The translations under genes and the position numbers were made by a program. A DNA stretch of 5,842 nt, from the NCBI GenBank assembly GCA_024641625.1, contig JAHECQ010000020.1, forward strand, positions 1-5,842. The letters are read 5' to 3'. The notes below the pieces were generated by a model, which had not been told where the DNA came from, did not search any database, and saw nothing but the letters and a program-made list of their open reading frames with translations. This DNA comes from Acidimicrobiales bacterium. Lineage in GTDB: Bacteria; Actinomycetota; Acidimicrobiia; Acidimicrobiales; SZUA-35. Of this stretch, positions 1-3,838 are shown one piece after another. Positions within the stretch are counted from its first letter, which is position 1, and the number at the start of each line of letters is the position of its first letter.

Positions 1-583
1 ACAGATGGGGTCGTTCGCGGAATCCGTCCGGGCGGCAATCCGGGTCGAGCTTCAACACGGTGGCGCCGTGGTCGGCCAACAGGGCAGTGGCGAACGGGCC
101 GGCCCACAGCGACGACAGGTCGAGCACCTTCAGCCCCCACGCCGGGCGCCGGCCCGCTGCGTCGTCGGCCTTGGCCCCGACGTCGACCCCGGTCCCGAAT
201 GCCGGTGGGGGAACGCGGTAGCCGGCGGAGCGGTAGGGCAACACGGGAAGCCGCCACTCCTGGGCCATCGTCGCCAACTCCTCGGGTCCCGCGTCGCGGT
301 GCAGGGACCGCAGCCGGTCGAAGGTGTCGAGATCGTCATCGGTGAGGTCGGCCTGCACCCATCCGGTGCCGACACGTTGCGGGGTCATGGGGCCGGGCCA
401 ATCGGGCTCGACCCGGAGCGGCAGCAGCAGTTCGTGAGCGAGCACGCAGTCGAGATCCACCTCGGGAATGACCGTTTCCCCGGTCGCCAGCGCGACGGCT
501 CTTGCTCGCAGTCGGCGACCGACGGCCAGTGCACCGGCGGGCAACACATCGGTGACCGGCCCGGGACAGCGCTCAGCGGCCAC
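1..583 (-). CDS. Family III (CaiB/BaiF) CoA-transferase, atypical N-terminus, C-terminal part cut by left edge
   Basis: Family III CoA-transferases move CoA from an acyl-CoA donor to a carboxylic acid in the cytoplasm. About 194 residues are visible. From about residue 151 the sequence carries the family's usual N-terminal signature (LKVLDLSSLWAGPFATALLA, then DHGATVLKLDP), the Rossmann-like CoA-binding segment. In ordinary members this motif lies within the first 10-20 residues. Here about 150 residues precede it, including a GALAVGRR segment and a GTGWVQADLTDDD segment that recall the middle of other CaiB proteins, so this looks like a rearranged subfamily. The catalytic region is not visible. 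The start is uncertain: GTG at 583 overlaps the hydratase stop by 11 nt, as expected for translational coupling, but no Shine-Dalgarno is obvious. GTG at 547 and ATG at 637 are in-frame alternatives. It is the last visible gene of the minus-strand operon. The family call is firm; the substrate is unknown. Confidence 0.82.
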   Translation of the reverse strand, partial: MAAERCPGPVTDVLPAGALAVGRRLRARAVALATGETVIPEVDLDCVLAHELLLPLRVEPDWPGPMTPQRVGTGWVQADLTDDDLDTFDRLRSLHRDAGPEELATMAQEWRLPVLPYRSAGYRVPPPAFGTGVDVGAKADDAAGRRPAWGLKVLDLSSLWAGPFATALLADHGATVLKLDPDCRPDGFRERPHL

Positions 584-1301
584 TGAAGTCGGGCGGACGC
601 TTGTCGAAGAACGCCCGGAGCCCTTCGGAACGATCATCGGTGGCGGCCAGCTGATGGTTCAAGTCGCCTTCGAGTCGAAGCCCGTCACGCAGCGGGAGCT
701 CGCTGCCACGATGGACTGCCTCCTTGGCGAACTCGAGTGCGAGCGGGCCGAGACCGATGAGGATTGCGGCCATGGCGTCGGCGGCGGCCACCGGATCGTC
801 GGCCACGCCGAAGATCAGCCCGAGCGAGCGAGCAGTCGAAGCGTCGAGCGTCTGGCCCGTGAGCACCATTGCCGTCGCGGTTGCGGGACGAATGGCGCGA
901 GGGAGTCGTTGCGTGCCGCCCCAGCTGGGAAGGACTCCCGCTGCCACATCGGGCAGAGCGAAGGTGGCATCGGGCGAGCAGAAGCGAATGTCGGCGGCCA
1001 AGGCCAGCTCGAGTCCGACCGAGTGGCACGAACCGGAGATGGCCGCGATGACCGGTGGCCGCAACGAGGCCAACCCGGCCGCGGGGTCGACGCCGGCACG
1101 ATCGAGGTCCGGGTCGGCGCCGTCGCAAAACGACCCCGTCCGAGCCGTGAGGATCACGACTCGGACGGTGCGGTCTTCTTTGAATTGTTCGACGGCGTCG
1201 GCCAGCTCACGTGCCGTCTGCTGATCGAGCAAACCGCCAGGCAGGCGGAACTCGAGCCGACGACCTTCGGCTGACCGGGAAACCTCGAGGCGTGGGGCCA
1301 C
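573..1301 (-). CDS. Enoyl-CoA hydratase/isomerase (crotonase) family protein
   Basis: A 242-residue crotonase-fold protein, slightly shorter than the usual 255-260. Such enzymes hydrate trans-2-enoyl-CoA to 3-hydroxyacyl-CoA, or perform related isomerase or lyase chemistry, in the cytoplasm. Visible landmarks are GSFCDGADPDL (residues 56-66, first oxyanion-hole segment), AISGSCHSVGLELALAADIR (87-106), FALPDVAAGVLPSWGGTQRL (114-133), MVLTGQTLDA (145-154), and a C-terminus of DKRPPDFSGR, which is classic for the family. Glu98 aligns with catalytic Glu144 of rat mitochondrial hydratase. The position of the second catalytic residue, Glu164, exactly 20 residues on, is Asp118. The usual Gly-Gly before Glu144 is Ser94-Val95. 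These changes make strict hydratase activity uncertain. The start is GTG, 7 nt after the stop of the small upstream gene, with no clear Shine-Dalgarno, so coupling is likely. It overlaps the downstream CoA-transferase by 11 nt. Confidence 0.9.
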   Translation of the reverse strand: MAPRLEVSRSAEGRRLEFRLPGGLLDQQTARELADAVEQFKEDRTVRVVILTARTGSFCDGADPDLDRAGVDPAAGLASLRPPVIAAISGSCHSVGLELALAADIRFCSPDATFALPDVAAGVLPSWGGTQRLPRAIRPATATAMVLTGQTLDASTARSLGLIFGVADDPVAAADAMAAILIGLGPLALEFAKEAVHRGSELPLRDGLRLEGDLNHQLAATDDRSEGLRAFFDKRPPDFSGR

Positions 1302-1308
1302 GGAGGTT

Positions 1309-1554
1309 TCAGTCGGCCGACTTGGTCTTCTTGGGCTCCTGGAGGACCATCTCGGCGCCGTTGCAGAGCAGTGTTGCCGCCCCGGGCTTGGTGACCAGGA
1401 CCTGGATGCCGGTGGCCTCGTCCTCGTAGCGCTTGCCGACCTTCAGGCCGTCGCCTCCGGCGCTGGCCGAGACGTCGCCTTCGCCGCCTTTGGTCACGAT
1501 GATCGCGACCCCGAACTCTTCGAATTCAACCTTTTCACCGGCCTTGGTTGCCAC
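1309..1554 (-). CDS. Small protein of two desulforedoxin-like repeats lacking most metal ligands
   Basis: An 81-residue acidic and lysine-rich protein with a GTG start and a GAAAGG Shine-Dalgarno 9 nt upstream. It leads the operon with the hydratase and CoA-transferase. It contains two similar units: residues 6-37 (around GVAIIVTKGGEGDV) and residues 40-72 (around GIQVLVTKPGAATL), both built on G-x8-G-[VI]-x3-VTK-x-G. The second unit aligns without gaps to Desulfovibrio gigas desulforedoxin, recalled from memory, with 14 identities in 33 positions, including Gly40, Tyr43, Gly49, Thr61-Leu62, Cys64, Gly66 and Met69. Of the four iron-ligand cysteines only the equivalent of Cys28 is kept (Cys64); the others are Asp45, Thr48 and Asn65. 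In the first unit all four are lost (Phe11, Phe14, Ala30, Ser31). No signal peptide or membrane segment. Probably a cytoplasmic accessory or partner protein; its function is unknown. The coding call is firm, the fold call is inference. Confidence 0.75.
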   Translation of the reverse strand: MATKAGEKVEFEEFGVAIIVTKGGEGDVSASAGGDGLKVGKRYEDEATGIQVLVTKPGAATLLCNGAEMVLQEPKKTKSAD

Positions 1555-1563
1555 GTGGGCGCC

Positions 1564-1569
1564 CCTTTC
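1564..1569 (-). promoter_or_regulatory. Ribosome binding site for the small protein
   Basis: On the minus strand GAAAGG (followed by GG) lies 9 nt before the GTG at 1554 and matches the Shine-Dalgarno core. It is the only clear ribosome-binding site in this operon and supports the GTG start. The other two visible operon genes probably rely on coupling. Confidence 0.6.
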
Positions 1570-1619
1570 ATGCTTTCGTCAAACCGAGGCTTCGTTCCTG
1601 GAGCCTGCGTTGGACGGAG

Positions 1620-1625
1620 AATGTA
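1620..1625 (-). promoter_or_regulatory. Possible -10 element for the minus-strand operon
   Basis: Minus-strand TACATT fits the actinobacterial TANNNT -10 pattern. It would start transcription near 1613, leaving an untranslated leader of about 59 nt before the GTG at 1554, consistent with that gene having a Shine-Dalgarno. No -35 hexamer of good quality lies at the right distance (TACCGG or CTACCG), so this is weak. Confidence 0.25.
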
Positions 1626-1663
1626 CCCGATGAGCCGCCGGACCGGTAGTTGGCCTGGGCCGA

Positions 1664-1676
1664 CACCCCTGGGGTG
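1664..1676. promoter_or_regulatory. 13-bp perfect inverted repeat in the divergent intergenic region
   Basis: CACCCC-T-GGGGTG is a perfect palindrome around one central base, lying between the two divergent genes. It could be a regulator site or a small hairpin. It sits inside a larger pair of 7-bp arms, CCGACAC (1660-1666) and GTGTCGG (1684-1690). Confidence 0.35.
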
Positions 1677-1684
1677 CCTCGACG

Positions 1685-1703
1685 TGTCGGGGACGTTCCG
1701 ACA
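1685..1703. promoter_or_regulatory. Operator-like inverted repeat TGTCGG-N7-CCGACA
   Basis: A perfect 6-bp inverted repeat separated by 7 nt, 19 bp overall, typical in size of a site for a dimeric regulator such as TetR or GntR types. It ends 3 nt before the TTGACA at 1707, so a bound protein would contact or block RNA polymerase at the plus-strand promoter. A third copy of the half-site (CCGACA) is at 1660-1665. No regulator gene is in the window, so the binding protein is unknown. Confidence 0.45.
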
Positions 1704-1706
1704 GGC

Positions 1707-1742
1707 TTGACAGGCGTTGATCACGCTGTGCAGGCTCCCCTG
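1707..1742 (+). promoter_or_regulatory. Promoter of the plus-strand CoA-transferase, apparently leaderless
   Basis: A perfect -35 TTGACA (1707-1712) is followed after 18 nt by CAGGCT (1731-1736). This keeps the two most conserved bases of the actinobacterial TANNNT -10 element (A at position 2, T at position 6). Six bases later comes the ATG at 1743, so transcription would begin at the A of the start codon. There is no Shine-Dalgarno before this ATG, which agrees with a leaderless mRNA. The first base of the -10 deviates from consensus. Confidence 0.5.
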
Positions 1743-2996
1743 ATGAGTTCCTCCGCCAAAGCCCTGGACGGCTACCGGATCTGTGATTTCACCGGGCAGC
1801 TCGCCGGTGCCGGGGCCACCCGCTGGCTCGCGTCGTTCGGCGCCGAGGTGATCCGCATCGAGGACCCGGTGAAGAAGGGCACGTGGGACATCCTGCGTGG
1901 TTCCCCGCCGTTCAAGGACGAGCGGCGGGGCATCGAGTTCGGCACTGGGTTCAACAATCACAACATCGAGAAGCTCGGGATCACCCTGAACCTGCGAACC
2001 GAACGGGGGAAGGAACTCCTGCGAGAGCTGATTGCGGTGTCCGATGTGGTGTCGGAGAACTTTGCCGCTGGGGTCGTCGAGCGGATGGGCTTCGGTTTCG
2101 AGGCGATGCAAGCCATCAAACCCGACATCATCTATGTGTCGAATTGTGGTTTCGGCCAAACCGGTCCGTACCGAGCGTTCAAGTCATGGGGGCCGATCGC
2201 CCAGGCAGTCAGTGGGCTGACCCACAGCTCGGGGTTGGTGGGTGAAGAACCCGCCGGCTGGGGCTTCAGCTACATGGACCACACCGGCGGCTACTACATG
2301 GCCATCGCCATCCTGATGGCGCTGTGGCACCGGGATCAGACCGGTGAGGGTCAATGGGTCGACATGAGCTGCACCGAGGCCGGGGCCAACCTGCACGGGG
2401 CCGACCTGCTCGACTGGTCGGTGAACGGCCGGCCATTGCGGGCGTCGGATCGACCGGCCAGCAATCGCAGCTCGTCGCCGGCGATGGCACCCCATGGTGT
2501 CTATCGATGCAAGGGCGACGACAACTGGCTCGCCCTGTCGTGTCGAACCGACGACGAGTGGGGCACGTTACGCCGGATGTTGATCGATGACGGGGTCGAC
2601 GCCGGCTCGGTGCAGGGCTTCGACTCGTTGGCCGACCGACTGGCCCGCCAGGACGAGCTCGACGGCCTGCTGAGGGTCTGGACCGAACGACGCGTCCGCT
2701 GGGATCTCGAGACGCGGTTGCTCGAGGCCGGTATCCCCGCGGCTGCGGTGCGACGCCCGGCCGAGCGAATCGACGGCGACATCGCCACCATGGGGCGCAA
2801 TCTGTGGCCCGCCGTCGAACATCGGGCGATGGGTGGGATCCGGGTGGATGGCCAGCCGGTGCGGTTCAGCGACACGGACTGGGCGATCGAGCGGGCCGCG
2901 CCGGTGCTCGGCCAACACAACCATGAGGTGTACGGCCAGGTGCTGGGGCTCACCGCGGCCGAGATAGACCAACTGACCGCTGACGGCGTCATTTAG
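1743..2996 (+). CDS. Family III (CaiB/BaiF) CoA-transferase, complete
   Basis: A 417-residue enzyme of the usual family length (about 400-430), predicted to transfer CoA between acyl-CoA and a free acid in the cytoplasm. The N-terminal CoA-binding segment begins at residue 8 (LDGYRICDFTGQLAGAGATR, then FGAEVIRIEDP). ERRGIEFGTGFNNHNIEKLG (60-79) corresponds to the segment where most members read 'N.NK..'. SENFAAGVVERMGFGFE (104-120) is typical. The catalytic aspartate is Asp179 in SYMDHTGGYYM, exactly 28 residues before the Asp of GQWVDMS. The second domain includes SPAMAPHGVYRCKGDDNWLA (245-264), and the chain returns to a C-terminal VLGQHNHEVYGQVLGL. The frame is open back to a TTG at 1650, but ATG 1743 is preferred: homologues start close to LDGYR, and a promoter and operator occupy the upstream stretch. 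GTG 1728 is a less likely alternative. It is divergent from the hydratase operon. The substrate is not assignable. Confidence 0.9.
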   Translation: MSSSAKALDGYRICDFTGQLAGAGATRWLASFGAEVIRIEDPVKKGTWDILRGSPPFKDERRGIEFGTGFNNHNIEKLGITLNLRTERGKELLRELIAVSDVVSENFAAGVVERMGFGFEAMQAIKPDIIYVSNCGFGQTGPYRAFKSWGPIAQAVSGLTHSSGLVGEEPAGWGFSYMDHTGGYYMAIAILMALWHRDQTGEGQWVDMSCTEAGANLHGADLLDWSVNGRPLRASDRPASNRSSSPAMAPHGVYRCKGDDNWLALSCRTDDEWGTLRRMLIDDGVDAGSVQGFDSLADRLARQDELDGLLRVWTERRVRWDLETRLLEAGIPAAAVRRPAERIDGDIATMGRNLWPAVEHRAMGGIRVDGQPVRFSDTDWAIERAAPVLGQHNHEVYGQVLGLTAAEIDQLTADGVI

Positions 2997-3012
2997 GCCG
3001 CCGCGTCATTTA
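2986..3012 (+). repeat. 10-bp direct repeat across the CoA-transferase stop codon
   Basis: GCGTCATTTA occurs at 2986-2995 and again at 3003-3012, a 17-nt period. The first copy overlaps the TAG stop (2994-2996). It may be a relic of a small slippage duplication. No function is evident. Confidence 0.4.
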
Positions 3013-3016
3013 CCCG

Positions 3017-3034
3017 ATCGCCGGCATCGCCGGC
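3017..3034. repeat. Tandem 9-bp repeat forming a GC hairpin
   Basis: ATCGCCGGC is repeated twice in tandem. Because GCCGGC is self-complementary, this gives a 6-bp stem with a 3-nt loop at 3020-3034. No T-run follows, so it is a poor intrinsic terminator. It lies where the -35 of the next promoter would be and could be a small operator. Either reading is tentative. Confidence 0.3.
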
Positions 3035-3046
3035 CTTCCTGGCGGT

Positions 3047-3058
3047 TACGGTGGGCCC
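3047..3058 (+). promoter_or_regulatory. Putative leaderless promoter of the MOSC gene
   Basis: TACGGT (3047-3052) fits TANNNT and is followed by exactly six bases (GGGCCC) before the GTG at 3059, the spacing expected when the start codon is also the transcription start. No recognisable -35 is seen; the hairpin at 3020-3034 is in its place. The gene therefore may be transcribed separately from the upstream CoA-transferase. Confidence 0.45.
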
Positions 3059-3805
3059 GTGATCAATGTCGGGAACCACACCTTCAGTCTTGTCGATGCT
3101 CGGAAGACGCTCGAGCTCCTCGATCATCTGTGGGACGGATACATCTCCGCATTCCTCGAGGCCGCCCCCTCGGGCACCGCGGTCGATCCCGCCATCGAGG
3201 CGCGTCGCTCGGAGGTCATGGCCCTGGTCCAGGATCTCGATCTCGAGACGGCGTCGGAGGCCGAACTCACCAAGCCGCTGACCGAGGCGTGGACCGCGTT
3301 CCTCGACCTCGGGCCCGCGTTGCGAGCCGATGTCGAGGGCCGCAGCCTCGAGGGCACCGTCGAGTTCCTGGCCAGCAGCAAGGGTGGCGTGCCCAAGAAG
3401 GGCGTCGATGCCATCGAGGTCGACTATCGAGGCGTGATCGGTGACATCCAGCAGAACCGGATGCTCCACGGCCGACCGTTCCAGGCGCTTTGTCTGTGGA
3501 GCTCCGAGGTGATCGACGAGCTGAAGGCGGCCGGTCATTCGATCGCTCCTGGCAACGCCGGAGAGAACGTCACGATCTCCGGTATCGACTGGGCACAGGT
3601 TCGGCCGGGGTCACGCTTCGCCATGGGCACCGTGCTCTGTGAGGTCAGTACCTTCACCGCGCCGTGCAGCAAGAACGCCGAATGGTTCTCCGAGGGGAAC
3701 TTCAACGTCATGCACATCGACCATGGGCCCGTGAGTCGGGTGTACGCCACCGTCATCGAGCCGGGCCGGGTCGCGGTGGGCGACCGGGTGAGCTTCGAGT
3801 TCTGA
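3059..3805 (+). CDS. MOSC-domain protein with N-terminal helical extension
   Basis: A 248-residue protein. Residues about 102-248 form a MOSC domain (the C-terminal domain of molybdenum cofactor sulfurases, also found alone in YiiM-like proteins), which is thought to handle sulfur via a conserved Cys or bind Mo cofactor. Visible motifs are GDIQQNRMLHGRPFQALCLW (128-147), GNAGENVTISGIDWAQVRPG (165-184) and STFTAPCSKNAEWF (197-210), where Cys203 is the conserved family cysteine. DHGPVSRVYATVIEPGRVAV (221-240) and GDRVSFEF close the domain. Residues 1-100 are mostly predicted helix and rich in Leu, Ala and Glu (for example ARKTLELLDHLWDGYISAFL); I do not recognise them. The start is GTG, chosen for the length of the helical region and the TANNNT spaced six bases upstream. 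No signal peptide. The actual reaction and partner enzyme are unknown; the upstream CoA-transferase is 62 nt away, and a functional link is not evident. Confidence 0.85.
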   Translation: MINVGNHTFSLVDARKTLELLDHLWDGYISAFLEAAPSGTAVDPAIEARRSEVMALVQDLDLETASEAELTKPLTEAWTAFLDLGPALRADVEGRSLEGTVEFLASSKGGVPKKGVDAIEVDYRGVIGDIQQNRMLHGRPFQALCLWSSEVIDELKAAGHSIAPGNAGENVTISGIDWAQVRPGSRFAMGTVLCEVSTFTAPCSKNAEWFSEGNFNVMHIDHGPVSRVYATVIEPGRVAVGDRVSFEF

Positions 3806-3838
3806 GCCTGACCGCTCGGTTCTTCCGGTCCTCCGGCC

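Noticed and set aside
5..1274. Long plus-strand open frames at 5-586 and 468-1274
   Set aside because: Both are antisense to the CoA-transferase and hydratase genes and show no family motif. The minus-strand frames carry conserved ones.
1309..1554. GroES-like co-chaperonin as identity of the small protein
   Set aside because: Too short, and it lacks GroES landmarks; the internal repeat and the desulforedoxin-like pattern explain it better.
1577..1582. Minus-strand TTGACG as a -35 box for the left operon
   Set aside because: No TANNNT-like -10 lies 16-19 nt downstream; that stretch is the ribosome-binding site and start codon.
1650..1742. TTG-initiated 31-residue N-terminal extension of the plus-strand CoA-transferase
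   Set aside because: The stretch contains the inverted repeats and the TTGACA promoter box, and family members start close to the LDGYR motif, so ATG 1743 is preferred.
1494..2159. 221-residue minus-strand frame spanning the divergent intergenic region
   Set aside because: It runs antisense to the plus-strand CoA-transferase and into another frame of the small protein. No motif, and it would erase the promoter region.
3806..3838. Possible bidirectional terminator between the convergent MOSC and fused CoA-transferase genes
   Set aside because: Only a 5-bp stem (GACCG 3810-3814 with CGGTC 3826-3830) with an 11-nt loop and no T-run; too weak to call.
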